Source: an uncultured Marinococcus sp.
GTDB taxonomy: Bacteria; Bacillota; Bacilli; Bacillales; Marinococcaceae
Direction: 5' to 3'
Length of the DNA: 64,000 nucleotides
Assembly (NCBI RefSeq): GCF_947493875.1
Contig: NZ_CANLSU010000004.1
Span: 62,001 to 126,000, forward strand
The position numbers and the translations under genes are program-made. The notes beneath the pieces were generated by a model, which was not told the DNA's origin, did no database searches, and was given only the letters and a program-made list of their open reading frames with translations. This document shows, in pieces, positions 43,072 to 52,319 of this stretch (the first letter of the stretch is position 1; every line of letters starts with the position of its first letter).

Positions 43072-43112
43072 TAACTTTTTCCATAAATCACCACCCCTCC
43101 CCCCGAAAAAAG

Positions 43113-43145
43113 CAAAAAAAGGCACCGGATCATTAATCCGGCGCC
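43113..43145 (-). terminator. Terminator of the ornithine-cyclodeaminase-like gene
   Basis: Hairpin GGC(A)CCGGAT / ATCCGG(C)GCC (43121-43143) with seven T on the minus strand. Confidence 0.88.
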
Positions 43146-43151
43146 CTCTGT

Positions 43152-44138
43152 TTATTCGTCCTCTGTTATTTCAATTCCTTCTCCGGAGGCCTTAAGCTGA
43201 TCGTACGTGTAGACCGCAATGGCCGTGTCCTGCACCCCGGTGCCTGTCAGGTCGCAGAGAGTTATCTGTTCCATCGTTTCCCGGCGGGGCGCCTCTCCAC
43301 TGATAATCGCCCCGAGCTCCACGGTGCTGCTTTCATCGATGATTCCTGCTTCTTTCGCCGTCCGGTGTTCTCCGATGGAAAACACCTGCGAGGCGGCATC
43401 ACAGGCAAGAATGTCCACTGCCCCGAGTACATCCGGCTCGATTTCATTCTTTTCCGAGGCATCTGAGCCCATCGCTGTAATATGAAGTCCCGGATGCAGC
43501 CATTCTTTTTTGATGAACGGCTCTGTCGCCGGGGTCGTCGTGACGAGCACGTCGCAGTTTCGTACGACCGTTTCAAGATCGGCAGCTTCTGTCGTAACGC
43601 CAAGCTCATGCTCCATTTCACGCTGGTACGCCTCGGTCCGTTCTTTTTTGCGCCCATACACGTACACTTTTTCAATCGACGGCCGCACCATTTTCAGCGC
43701 ACGCAGCTGAAAGCGCGCCTGCGTGCCGGTACCGACAATACCTGCAATTTTTGCCTCGTCTTTAGCCATATACCTGGCTGCCACAGCTCCGGCAATTCCT
43801 GTGCGCACATCGGTCAGGTAGCCGTTATCCTGCAGTACTGCTGCCGGGAAGCCTGTATCCGAGTGAAATAAAAGCATCATGCCGCTGAGGCTTGGAAGCC
43901 CTTTGTCCGGGTTATCGAAAAAACCGGTCGAAATTTTCAGGGCAAACTGATCCATACCTTTGACATAGGCCGTTTTTGCATCCATCTCCCCATTTTTGTC
44001 GGCAATGGGCATGCTGAGCACGGGAGGCATGGTTACTTCTCCTGCCTGCAGGCGCCGGAAGCCGTCTTCAATGAGGGAAAGCGCCTGCTGATTGACATCA
44101 ATCGTATTTCTGATCGATTTTTCTTTAAATAAATACAA
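43152..44138 (-). CDS. Ornithine cyclodeaminase / mu-crystallin family protein
   Basis: 328 residues with an NAD(P)-binding Rossmann fold (IAGIVGTGTQARFQLRAL, about 131-148) and the family stretches DNGYLTDVRTGIAGAVAARY and ITAMGSDASEKNEI. Family members are ornithine cyclodeaminases, alanine or pyrroline-carboxylate dehydrogenases and ectoine-use protein EutC. The closing LCDLTGTGVQDTAIAVYTYDQ fits EutC or imine reductases, but no ectoine genes are nearby. Substrate therefore open. Start is TTG with AAAGGAGG eight bases upstream; a TATAAT lies at 44171-44176. Confidence 0.85.
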   Translation of the reverse strand: MYLFKEKSIRNTIDVNQQALSLIEDGFRRLQAGEVTMPPVLSMPIADKNGEMDAKTAYVKGMDQFALKISTGFFDNPDKGLPSLSGMMLLFHSDTGFPAAVLQDNGYLTDVRTGIAGAVAARYMAKDEAKIAGIVGTGTQARFQLRALKMVRPSIEKVYVYGRKKERTEAYQREMEHELGVTTEAADLETVVRNCDVLVTTTPATEPFIKKEWLHPGLHITAMGSDASEKNEIEPDVLGAVDILACDAASQVFSIGEHRTAKEAGIIDESSTVELGAIISGEAPRRETMEQITLCDLTGTGVQDTAIAVYTYDQLKASGEGIEITEDE

Positions 44139-44278
44139 GGACTCCGCCTCCTTTAAAATGAACTGCTTTTATTATAGGAAACATTACACTAAATCAAAAC
44201 CATTAATCATGAGAACGCTTAAATATTTACAGAACGGGAATGGCTTACCATACTTTGATTAAAAGGCAGGTGGACGGT

Positions 44279-45262
44279 GTGAAATATCGTCAGTTGGGAA
44301 ATACCGAATTGGAAGTAAGTGAGCTGAGCTTTGGCACATGGGCCATTGGCGGCGCGTGGGGAGCAACAAACGATACCGAAGCGCTTAAGGGCCTTGAGGC
44401 TGCCATGGATGCAGGCGTGAATTTTTTCGACACGGCCGACGTCTACGGGGACGGCCACAGCGAAGAGTTAATCGGAAAAGCGACAAAGGGAAAAGAAGAC
44501 AAGATTCACGTAGCCAGCAAATTTGCGCGCGGCGGCGATATTAATGACCCAAATACTTATTCCAGGGAAAGCGTCACGAACTACCTCGACGCTACGCTGA
44601 AGCGTCTCGGACGCGAACGCCTGGACCTTTATCAGATTCACTGCCCGCCGATTGACGTTTTAAAAGACGGCTCGGTGTTTCAGGTACTTGATGACCTGCA
44701 GGCGCAGGGAAAGATCCGTCACTACGGCGTCAGCGTGGAAACAGTGGAGGAAGGCATGGAATGCCTGCATTACCCGAATGTTAAGGCGCTTCAGGTGATC
44801 TACAATATTTTCCGCCAAAAGCCGGCAGAACGGCTGTTTCCACAGGCCAAAAAGCAGGGCGTCGGCATTCTGACCCGCGTGCCGCTCGCAAGTGGGCTGT
44901 TAACTGGGAAATATACAAAAGAAACGACATTTGCTGAAGATGACCACCGCAATTTCAACCGGGACGGCGACGCCTTCAATGTCGGAGAAACATTCGCCGG
45001 TCTTCCTTTCCAAAAGGGCGTGGAGCTCAGCACCTCCCTCCAGTGGATTAAAGAAGAACGGGGAACCATGGCGCAGGCAGCGCTTCGCTGGATTCTCGAT
45101 AATGACGATGTCACCTGCGTCATACCAGGATTCCGGAATGAAAAACAGGTGTCTGACAGCCTCGAGACAGTCAGCGTGCCTTCCTTCTCCAGGGAGGAGC
45201 AGGAGAAGCTGACGAAGTTTTATTTAGAGGACGTAGAACCAAATATCCGCGGCGGATATTAA
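44279..45262 (+). CDS. Aldo/keto reductase
   Basis: NADPH-dependent TIM-barrel oxidoreductase of 327 residues. The catalytic tetrad is complete: D51 and Y56 in FDTADVYG, K81 in VASKFARG, H121 in YQIHCPP. The cofactor-binding end reads IPGFRNEKQVSDSLE. Substrate unknown; the group includes general aldehyde reductases such as YhdN. The start is taken as GTG at 44279, with AGGTGG upstream and KYRQLGNTELEVS matching AKR N-termini; the longer ATG frame adds 13 residues. Confidence 0.92.
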   Translation: MKYRQLGNTELEVSELSFGTWAIGGAWGATNDTEALKGLEAAMDAGVNFFDTADVYGDGHSEELIGKATKGKEDKIHVASKFARGGDINDPNTYSRESVTNYLDATLKRLGRERLDLYQIHCPPIDVLKDGSVFQVLDDLQAQGKIRHYGVSVETVEEGMECLHYPNVKALQVIYNIFRQKPAERLFPQAKKQGVGILTRVPLASGLLTGKYTKETTFAEDDHRNFNRDGDAFNVGETFAGLPFQKGVELSTSLQWIKEERGTMAQAALRWILDNDDVTCVIPGFRNEKQVSDSLETVSVPSFSREEQEKLTKFYLEDVEPNIRGGY

Positions 45263-45337
45263 ATCGTATGATTAACATCGTTTCTTCCCGGGTAACTGTA
45301 CTAGTGGACAAATTATAAAGCAAAGGAGCGATTATAT

Positions 45338-45577
45338 ATGGGAAGCCAATCCGTTTCCGAACTAACTGCAGGTACGAACTATAAAGCGAGTGAAATTGAC
45401 AGCTTTGTAGAAAACAATCATGTTACAGTTGTTTCTAACAACGAAAATCAATTGTTTACAGAGCCTGACCGCGAGTACAAAGTCGTCTATAAATTCGGCG
45501 GCTACTTCGATCATTCGAAGGAACTCGGCGGAAAAGAATTCGTTGAAAAACCAACGTATGTTGTAGAAAAAGTCTAA
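45338..45577 (+). CDS. Small protein of unknown function
   Basis: 79 residues, mixed charge, no Cys, no membrane segment or signal peptide. Strand-rich: HVTVVSNNENQLFTEPDREY and KPTYVVEKV at the end. I do not recognise a family. AAAGGAGCG lies eight bases before the ATG and a strong terminator follows, so it is very likely a real, separately transcribed gene. It lies 75 bases after the aldo/keto reductase and could also be read with it. Confidence 0.7.
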   Translation: MGSQSVSELTAGTNYKASEIDSFVENNHVTVVSNNENQLFTEPDREYKVVYKFGGYFDHSKELGGKEFVEKPTYVVEKV

Positions 45578-45609
45578 TAACAGAATAATTCTGTATTCAA
45601 GACGAAAGA

Positions 45610-45646
45610 AAGCCGGCGCCTTTTTATTAAGGAGCCGGCTTTTTTT
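45610..45646 (+). terminator. Bidirectional terminator
   Basis: Hairpin AAGCCGGC / GCCGGCTT (45610-45641) with seven T on the plus strand, between convergent genes. Confidence 0.85.
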
Positions 45647-46478
45647 AGTGTTCCTGATCCATTGCCTGGGCAAGCGATGAGGCAATCGGCACGTCCTGAA
45701 AGCTGATGCCGAGATTGACGGAGGTCTGGGCAATTTCGGGACGCATCCCTGCCAGCACAGGCTGCACGCCGATCAGCTTTAACGAACGGATAAGCCCGAA
45801 AATCTGATGAGCGACGTGGGTGTCGATGCCGGCTACGCCGGACAGGTCGATAAACAATTCAGAAACCTGTTTTTTCGCGCATGCCTCGAGTGAATGCTCG
45901 AGTATCACTGCGGCCCGTTCTTCATCAATTTCACCTATTAACGGAAGAAGGGCAGAGGATTTATTCAGCGAAATGATTGGAGCGCTCAATTCATTAATAA
46001 TGCTTTCCTTAGCTTCCAGCTTCTGCAGGAGCAGCCGGTTGGATTTTTCCACATACGAAAGAATAATCTGATCCATGCCGTTTGTTACGAGCTCCCGCAG
46101 CTGTTCTTTCATATTGGCGGAAAGCTCTGCGTGCTCTTCCGCATAAAAACGCTTCAGATAGGCTGTGTACTGCTCCCGGTATCTCATCATTTCCCGGACG
46201 ACCCGGGCATCCTTCGTCCGGAAGTACTTGGGATCATTTATAACGCCGTCTATCCATACTTCAAAGGTATTCTCCCACGTATTCCGGTCCTCGACAAAAA
46301 TGCTTGAAAAGTATAAATGAAACTCGTACGTCTGAGACTTCAGCTCCTCAATTTCTTTTGGATCCGTCGTTGCGTAAGCAGACTCTCTGTCTGATTCCTC
46401 CAACGTTTCGTACCATGTATTCGCCATCTCCGCTGCATGATTGACAAAATAGTCACGGATCAACTGGTTGGTGCTCAT
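45645..46478 (-). CDS. RsbR-like STAS domain protein (stressosome type)
   Basis: 277 residues. The N-terminal 130 residues are helical and resemble the globin-like sensor half of RsbR paralogues. The C-terminal STAS domain (about 165-270) reads LFIDLSGVAGIDTHVAHQIF, in which the Thr of IDT corresponds to the phosphorylated Thr205 of RsbRA. PEIAQTSVNLGI is also conserved. No rsbS, rsbT or sigB lies nearby, so this is an orphan paralogue that may join a stressosome encoded elsewhere. GGGAG precedes the ATG. Confidence 0.85.
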   Translation of the reverse strand: MSTNQLIRDYFVNHAAEMANTWYETLEESDRESAYATTDPKEIEELKSQTYEFHLYFSSIFVEDRNTWENTFEVWIDGVINDPKYFRTKDARVVREMMRYREQYTAYLKRFYAEEHAELSANMKEQLRELVTNGMDQIILSYVEKSNRLLLQKLEAKESIINELSAPIISLNKSSALLPLIGEIDEERAAVILEHSLEACAKKQVSELFIDLSGVAGIDTHVAHQIFGLIRSLKLIGVQPVLAGMRPEIAQTSVNLGISFQDVPIASSLAQAMDQEH

Positions 46479-46560
46479 ACGGCACCGTCTCCCTTCTGTT
46501 TGCAGACTGCCTTTATCCTTTTATATCTTCCTTAAAAAAGCTGGAGATAAACAAGAAAAA

Positions 46561-47997
46561 TTATGACTCCGGCTGGAGCTGGCGGGATCTTCTTAACGTC
46601 CACTGATCTTTTTCAAGATGTGCTTTAAAGCGGTTCATGATCCAAAGATGAATAAATGCCTGAGTATATTGATAAAAGTACCATGGCATAGCCGGAACGT
46701 AATCATGCACCGCTACAATGCACTGATTCGTATGAGGAATTTTGCGAAATTCCAGCCGCCCCCGCTCTCCTTCGTTTACCTGGGCAAGCAGCCCCCCGGT
46801 AATATAGTAAAGCGCACGGTCTTCTTCGCTGCGTTCCTTAGAATAGGAAAGCTCAAGAAACGTTCTTTTCATGAAAGCAGGCCGCAGGCCGTACAGATAA
46901 CGATCCGTCGTTTCCACCTTTACGAACGGGCGCAGAAGCTTCGGGAGCCACTTAATATAATAACGGGCCGTCCAGTCCGCGTCTCTTCCACTTGGAATTG
47001 TCACGCGCTGGACCGAGCGGACATTGCGTTCCACAGGCGCTGGCTTCAGGCGTGCCAAAATGGATGACTGCTCCTTCCTGCTTTCCTTCAGGGAGTTTTC
47101 TGCAGCCTCCTCGAATGAAATTTTCCCATCACTAATGCCTTTCACACTTTTTGCGGGATCAGCCACCATCGGATGAATCAGGCTTTCAATTAAGGGATAG
47201 ACCAGGCTTTTCGGTGTCCCCGTAGTCACACTCACCCACAGTCTGGAAAGACGCACGGTGAAAAAAGGCACGGTGACTGCATACCGTTTTTTCCCCATCA
47301 CCTTTGAGGTGATACCCATCATTTTCCGGTAGGTCATTACATCCGGCCCTCCAACATCGATCGAACGGTTGTAGAGCGACTCTTCCCCGATACTCTTCTG
47401 CAGACTGTTTAATACGTCGGCCAGGGCGATCGGATGGGTCTTGGTCTGCGTCCATTTCGGAAGAACCATGACCGGCAGCCGCTTCACCAACTTTGCGAGA
47501 ATAGGGAATGAGGATCCCTGTGGGCCGACAATTAATCCTGCCCGTATAGCGGTTACCGGCGTCCGGTATGATTTCAGAATGTTTTCCACCTCAAGCCGAC
47601 TGCTTAAATGGCGTGACAGGTGCTCAGCTTCAGGGATAATGCCGCTCAAATAAACGACCTGCTTTACCTGCTTCTGCTCGGCGGCACGTGCGAAATTATC
47701 CGCCAGGATAACATCCATGTCCTCAAACCGCCCCTGGGTCAGTTTAGACGTCGGCATCATCGAATGGACTAAGTATAGAGCGTAATCTGCACCTTCAAGT
47801 GCCTCTTCTGCGTCCTTTAATGAAAATAAATCACACGAGCGCCACGTTACATGCTCCTCGTTTTCCTTTGTATCTATGTTTCTTGAGAGAGCAATAATAT
47901 CTGCATGCTTTTTCAGCTCCGCCATGAGATTTCTTCCAATGTAGCCGCTTGCTCCGGTAATCGCTATGACCGGCCGCCGATTGTCTGTCGCTTCCAT
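46561..47997 (-). CDS. NAD(P)-binding epimerase-like protein with DUF2867 domain
   Basis: 478 residues in two parts. The N-terminal atypical SDR domain has ITGASGYIGRNLMAEL (about 12-27) and a downstream YLSGII segment in place of the usual YxxxK. The C-terminal DUF2867 region (about 330-475) contains ARYYIKWLPKLLRPFVKVET and resembles polyketide-cyclase/START-like folds. Function unknown; such fusions are thought to act on membrane quinones or lipids (inference). AAGGAG lies nine bases before the ATG at 47997. Confidence 0.85.
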   Translation of the reverse strand: MEATDNRRPVIAITGASGYIGRNLMAELKKHADIIALSRNIDTKENEEHVTWRSCDLFSLKDAEEALEGADYALYLVHSMMPTSKLTQGRFEDMDVILADNFARAAEQKQVKQVVYLSGIIPEAEHLSRHLSSRLEVENILKSYRTPVTAIRAGLIVGPQGSSFPILAKLVKRLPVMVLPKWTQTKTHPIALADVLNSLQKSIGEESLYNRSIDVGGPDVMTYRKMMGITSKVMGKKRYAVTVPFFTVRLSRLWVSVTTGTPKSLVYPLIESLIHPMVADPAKSVKGISDGKISFEEAAENSLKESRKEQSSILARLKPAPVERNVRSVQRVTIPSGRDADWTARYYIKWLPKLLRPFVKVETTDRYLYGLRPAFMKRTFLELSYSKERSEEDRALYYITGGLLAQVNEGERGRLEFRKIPHTNQCIVAVHDYVPAMPWYFYQYTQAFIHLWIMNRFKAHLEKDQWTLRRSRQLQPES

Positions 47998-48061
47998 TCT
48001 CACACGCTCCTTCTCACTTTTAAACTTTACATACACCATTCCCTAATTTCTCCGGTACTAA

Positions 48062-48244
48062 TTACATATTTATTTTAGAAATAATCCACTGCGCCATTAT
48101 CACTGTAACAAAGCTGACAAGAAATCCAAAAATCACGAAAGCAAGCACCCACAGCCAGCCCCTGTCGAGATTCAGCCCGGCGAGCAGGCCAATCACCGCC
48201 CACGTCAACGCCGTCGGGAGCGCGTATTTTAATGCATTTTTCAT
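48062..48244 (-). CDS. Small two-helix membrane protein
   Basis: 60 residues with two hydrophobic helices (about 10-24 and 30-54) joined by NLDRGW. No family recognised. AGGAGGG lies nine bases before the ATG, which supports expression. It lies 64 bases upstream of the DUF2867 gene on the same strand and may be its operon partner. Confidence 0.68.
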   Translation of the reverse strand: MKNALKYALPTALTWAVIGLLAGLNLDRGWLWVLAFVIFGFLVSFVTVIMAQWIISKINM

Positions 48245-48346
48245 CGGGTCATCCCTCCTATTCTGCTCCTTTCCCGTTTCAAATTCCTCCCAACACTTAA
48301 GTTCATCATTTGTTCACAGCTATGTGTTGCCCACACTTGCATCAAT

Positions 48347-48364
48347 TTGTGAAATAGTGCACAA
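48347..48364 (+). promoter_or_regulatory. Rex operator upstream of ldh
   Basis: TTGTGAAATAGTGCACAA matches the Rex consensus TTGTGAAATATTTCACAA at 16 of 18 positions. It lies 63 bases before the ldh start and overlaps probable promoter elements (TTGTGA, then TAGATA 18 bases on). A weaker second site (TTGTTCAATCATTCACAT, 48381-48398) follows. Rex senses NADH/NAD+ and represses ldh when NADH is low in B. subtilis. Confidence 0.78.
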
Positions 48365-48369
48365 TATAG

Positions 48370-49389
<1,020 letters not shown>

Positions 49390-49423
49390 ACGAACCTATT
49401 ATTGTACGAATAAAGCCCTGAAG

Positions 49424-49449
49424 AACCCTTCCACTGCGAAGGGTTTTTT
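49424..49449 (+). terminator. Terminator of ldh
   Basis: Hairpin AACCCTTC / GAAGGGTT with six-base loop and a TTTTTT run, 35 bases after the stop. Confidence 0.85.
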
Positions 49450-49550
49450 CACGTCTCCCTCCCCCGAAGCGCAGGGATTCCCCATTTCAGGGCAATGTAT
49501 GTTAGAATTTGAAGGAATAGTAACATACTAGTGAGAAGGAGCCTGAATGT

Positions 49551-50597
49551 ATGAGTATTTCACGTAACGATCCGTGTCCTTGCGGCAGCGGTAAAAAATA
49601 CAAAAAATGCTGCGGCGATCCCGCCAACCAGCCAGCTTATACGACTGAAGAAGTAACCAACATACAGCTGGATCTTGCAGCCGCTGCAAACAAAGACAGC
49701 CGGAAGGATTTCAGCCATTATTACCGCCGGGTCTACCGGCCGAACTATTTCCCTTATGCCTGGCATAAATTTGTTCAAAATCTGGCGCTTGCCGACTTTT
49801 TACTGCACGGCAATGAGCGCAGGGAATGGATGAACATTCATCAGCAGATAGAGCACAACAGCCAGCACCCGCGGCTTCAGCGGCTTTATTCCAACTGGAC
49901 CGGGCATAACCTGTCACTGTTCCGCCTGAATAAAATGACCGACGACTGGTACGAGGTCACCGACCTGCTGAGCGAGGAAGTTCACCATATTGAACCACTG
50001 TCCTTTTTCCGGGACCTGCAGGAAAACATTGTGTTTCTCGCCTTTTTAGTCCCTGTAGAGGATAAATGGTATCCAATGCTTGGCCTGCTGCCGTTCCATC
50101 CGGATTTCGCCGATGATGTTATTAACAGCGTTACCGGCTCTGTTCCGGACAACGAAGCGGATAAAGCCGGCTGGATCACGCATCACCTGCCGGATGTGCT
50201 TCGCACACTAAAGGATGATCTTCAGGAGAAATACCAGGAAGCAGATAGCGCCTCCACCCGTTCTGAAGCAGGTTCAGATGCTGCGGCCGATACAAAAGAG
50301 ACCGCTGCGGCATCCACTTCAAACCTGAACGAGGATCGGCAGAAAGTAGTGGAGACACTCGAAAGCTCCGATCAGCTGTCCCAAGAAGCAGTATCTACAG
50401 CTGCAGAGCTGTGGACCCGCTTTTGCGAGCAGGAAAACCCTGTGATCCGCAAACCGGAGGCCCAGGCAGCAGCTCTTGAATACGCTGTAGGGGGCGGCAC
50501 CCAAAAAGAAATCGCCGAACGCTACGGGGTGGCCTCCTCCACTATTCGTACGCAGTGGAAAAAGATGGAGCCCTATACGTCAAATGAAAATGCATAA
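49551..50597 (+). CDS. SEC-C zinc-motif protein with C-terminal HTH
   Basis: 348 residues. The N-terminus is a SEC-C zinc finger, NDPCPCGSGKKYKKCC (6-21), as at the SecA C-terminus. The middle 170 residues (aromatic-rich, DUF-like) have no family I can name. An Ala/Ser/Glu/Thr linker (about 225-265) leads to a C-terminal helix-turn-helix, GGTQKEIAERYGVASSTIRT (about 314-333). The combination suggests a nucleic-acid- or ribosome-linked regulator, but function is unknown. AAGGAG lies nine bases before ATG; a terminator follows. Confidence 0.85.
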   Translation: MSISRNDPCPCGSGKKYKKCCGDPANQPAYTTEEVTNIQLDLAAAANKDSRKDFSHYYRRVYRPNYFPYAWHKFVQNLALADFLLHGNERREWMNIHQQIEHNSQHPRLQRLYSNWTGHNLSLFRLNKMTDDWYEVTDLLSEEVHHIEPLSFFRDLQENIVFLAFLVPVEDKWYPMLGLLPFHPDFADDVINSVTGSVPDNEADKAGWITHHLPDVLRTLKDDLQEKYQEADSASTRSEAGSDAAADTKETAAASTSNLNEDRQKVVETLESSDQLSQEAVSTAAELWTRFCEQENPVIRKPEAQAAALEYAVGGGTQKEIAERYGVASSTIRTQWKKMEPYTSNENA

Positions 50598-50602
50598 ACA
50601 AT

Positions 50603-50646
50603 AAACGGCCTGTGGGGAATTCATCCCTGCAGGCCGTTTGCTTTTT
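50603..50646 (+). terminator. Bidirectional terminator after the SEC-C gene
   Basis: Stem AAACGGCCTG / CAGGCCGTTT with inner GGG/CCC pairs, then GCTTTTT on the plus strand, between convergent genes. Confidence 0.85.
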
Positions 50647-51032
50647 CAGAAAGAGCGTTTCTTTTTTCGTTTTTTCAACGCAAGCATACGGCTTCCGGTT
50701 AGTGCCAGATGGATAGAGGCAGCCATCAGCAGGAGATCAAGCTCGAAGCCTCCAATCAGCCCCTGCTGCCATTTGACCGTTACAATCGCCCCAAGCATAA
50801 TGAGCGCAAACAGACCCGCAACCACACGCGTCAGCAGCCCAAGAATAAGCAAAACTCCTCCAGCAGCTTCGATGACTGCTACAGCGTAAGCAGTGCCGTC
50901 CGGCATACCCATGCTGCCAAACGATGCAGCCGAGGCTCCCATTCCGTTCAGTAATTTATCGGCCCCGTGAGCTAAAAATATTACGCCCGTCACGACCCGG
51001 AGAATCAACAGGCCGGCTTCCATATTTTTCAT
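50646..51032 (-). CDS. DoxX family membrane protein
   Basis: 128 residues with four transmembrane helices and a basic tail (KKRKKKRSF). The DoxX stretches GVIFLAHGADKLLNGMG (about 17-33) and AVIEAAGGVLLILGLLTRV (about 51-69) are clear. DoxX proteins are linked to thiol/oxidative stress handling or quinone-dependent oxidation; the partner here is unknown. GGGAGG precedes the ATG at 51032. Confidence 0.9.
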   Translation of the reverse strand: MKNMEAGLLILRVVTGVIFLAHGADKLLNGMGASAASFGSMGMPDGTAYAVAVIEAAGGVLLILGLLTRVVAGLFALIMLGAIVTVKWQQGLIGGFELDLLLMAASIHLALTGSRMLALKKRKKKRSF

Positions 51033-51119
51033 ATAATTTCCTCCCTTTTCTTTTTCACCAGTATGCCCAACACCTATGAATTTGAAAAGGTACTATCATA
51101 AGTCTGATGGCTTATGCCT

Positions 51120-51146
51120 ATAAAAAAGAGGCCAAACCGGCCTCTT
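51120..51146 (-). terminator. Terminator of the GNAT gene at 51148
   Basis: Hairpin AAGAGGCC-AAACC-GGCCTCTT followed on the minus strand by TTTT-rich sequence. Confidence 0.85.
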
Positions 51147-51147
51147 C

Positions 51148-51570
51148 TCACAGTTTTTTCTCCAGCCAGACGCGTTCATCTGTTAGCTCCTCTTTCACCT
51201 GAAAGCCAGCTGCCTGCAGCATATCAATAAATTCCGGGTGCTCATGGGCCAGCTTGGTCTGCACGACCTGATAGCCCTGTTCACGGGCATGAATAAGAAC
51301 GTTGCCGACAAGACGGCTTCTCCATCCGTCATCTTCAAACGCTTCTTCCATCCCGTTCAGCCAGCTGTACCATACGCTGTCATCCTTTGCGTAGCTGATG
51401 TCGTAGCCGAGAATTTTCCCTTCCTCCCGTGCCACCTGCACAAGGGATGCCCCTGCCTGTTCCAGGGTCTGGTGCATTGGTTCCATTTTTTCAAAAAGCT
51501 GAGCATGTAAATATAGGATGCCCTGAAGCACTTCACTTGGAGGCATGCCTTCGTATTTTTCTATCTGCAT
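51148..51570 (-). CDS. Probable GNAT-fold acetyltransferase
   Basis: 140 residues. The GNAT core is suggested by SLVQVAREEGKILGYDISYA (strands beta2-beta4) and the closing HPEFIDMLQAAGFQVKEEL, which matches the late helix-strand unit. The acetyl-CoA loop is atypical (RSRLVGNVLIHAREQGY instead of RxxGxG/A), so activity is uncertain. Substrate unknown. AAGGA precedes the ATG. Confidence 0.7.
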   Translation of the reverse strand: MQIEKYEGMPPSEVLQGILYLHAQLFEKMEPMHQTLEQAGASLVQVAREEGKILGYDISYAKDDSVWYSWLNGMEEAFEDDGWRSRLVGNVLIHAREQGYQVVQTKLAHEHPEFIDMLQAAGFQVKEELTDERVWLEKKL

Positions 51571-51742
51571 CGTAATTGTTCCTTCCTTCCATCACTAACT
51601 TCTAAGGCAAGTGTAGCATATGCGGGCACGGTTTATCTTTCCTACCGCCTCTTCCCTGTTCATGTTACCATGTAAAGTGATATGAAAAGACGTCCCGTCG
51701 TACGTATACATACCAGAATGTAGTTGAGGAGATCGATGAGTC

Positions 51743-52009
51743 ATGGAACTAACGTTAAATCTGTATTACCTGTTATTTATCGGCCTGGCGTTAAATGCCG
51801 TTATTTACGTCATCGCACGCATTAAACAGCACGGCCGCCGGCACCGGTTCGCCGCAGCGAATGTAACATTTATAGCTTTTTTCTCTGTTTTAATTTTAAG
51901 TATTGTATTCACCCGCTGGATCGGCCCCGACTTGTTTGCCGTGAGCGTCGGCATGATTTTTATGTTCGTTATCGCCGCCCTTTTGGATAAAAAAATGGGA
52001 GCGGATTAA
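51743..52009 (+). CDS. Small membrane protein of unknown function
   Basis: 88 residues with three hydrophobic helices (about 6-25, 41-59, 62-82) and a basic loop KQHGRRHRF between the first two. No family recognised. GAGGAG lies 11 bases before the ATG and a terminator follows, supporting a real gene. Confidence 0.65.
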   Translation: MELTLNLYYLLFIGLALNAVIYVIARIKQHGRRHRFAAANVTFIAFFSVLILSIVFTRWIGPDLFAVSVGMIFMFVIAALLDKKMGAD

Positions 52010-52010
52010 A

Positions 52011-52044
52011 TACAGCCAGGGGGCAGCGCCCCCGGCTGTATTTA
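52011..52044 (+). terminator. Terminator after the small membrane gene
   Basis: Stem TACAGCC(A)GGGGG / CCCCCGGCTGTA then TTTAGT. The T-run is short; it may act in both directions between convergent genes. Confidence 0.7.
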
Positions 52045-52076
52045 GTCTGGTAAAAATCCCCTTAACAGGCATTCAG

Positions 52077-52319
52077 TCACCCCGCGGATTTACTCTGGAA
52101 TTTTTGAATCTCCTGCATTAATAAATTAAGCTCGGCCTGGGCGCTGTTTATGGAAGCTGCTAGCCTGCCAAGTTCAATATTAGCCGTCTGATACAGGCAT
52201 TTTGTAAGTTTATCAATGGAATCGGAATTGGCAATTTTAGCATTATCTATGGATGGGGACTTACAATTTGCAGCTATTTTGAACAGCCTCCTTGAATCAC
52301 TTTTAAATTGGAGAAGCAT
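52077..52319 (-). CDS. Small helical protein, possibly started at ATA
   Basis: The open frame is 80 codons from the first ATG (52319), but no ribosome site precedes that ATG. A strong AAGGAGG (52287-52293) lies inside the frame, and nine bases after it the in-frame codon is ATA at 52275-52277. No ATG, GTG or TTG lies at a workable distance. From there the product is 66 residues: a Cys/Ser/Asn-rich start (AANCKSPSIDNAKIANSDS), then amphipathic helices with a second Cys. TATAAT sequences lie about 70-90 bases upstream. The region is more AT-rich than its surroundings. No family recognised. Confidence 0.5.
   Translation of the reverse strand: MLLQFKSDSRRLFKIAANCKSPSIDNAKIANSDSIDKLTKCLYQTANIELGRLAASINSAQAELNLLMQEIQKFQSKSAG

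Noticed and set aside
44212-44225. Cre-like TGAGAACGCTTAAA between the cyclodeaminase and aldo/keto reductase genes
   Set aside because: Two mismatches to the consensus, one at a conserved C; too weak to list.
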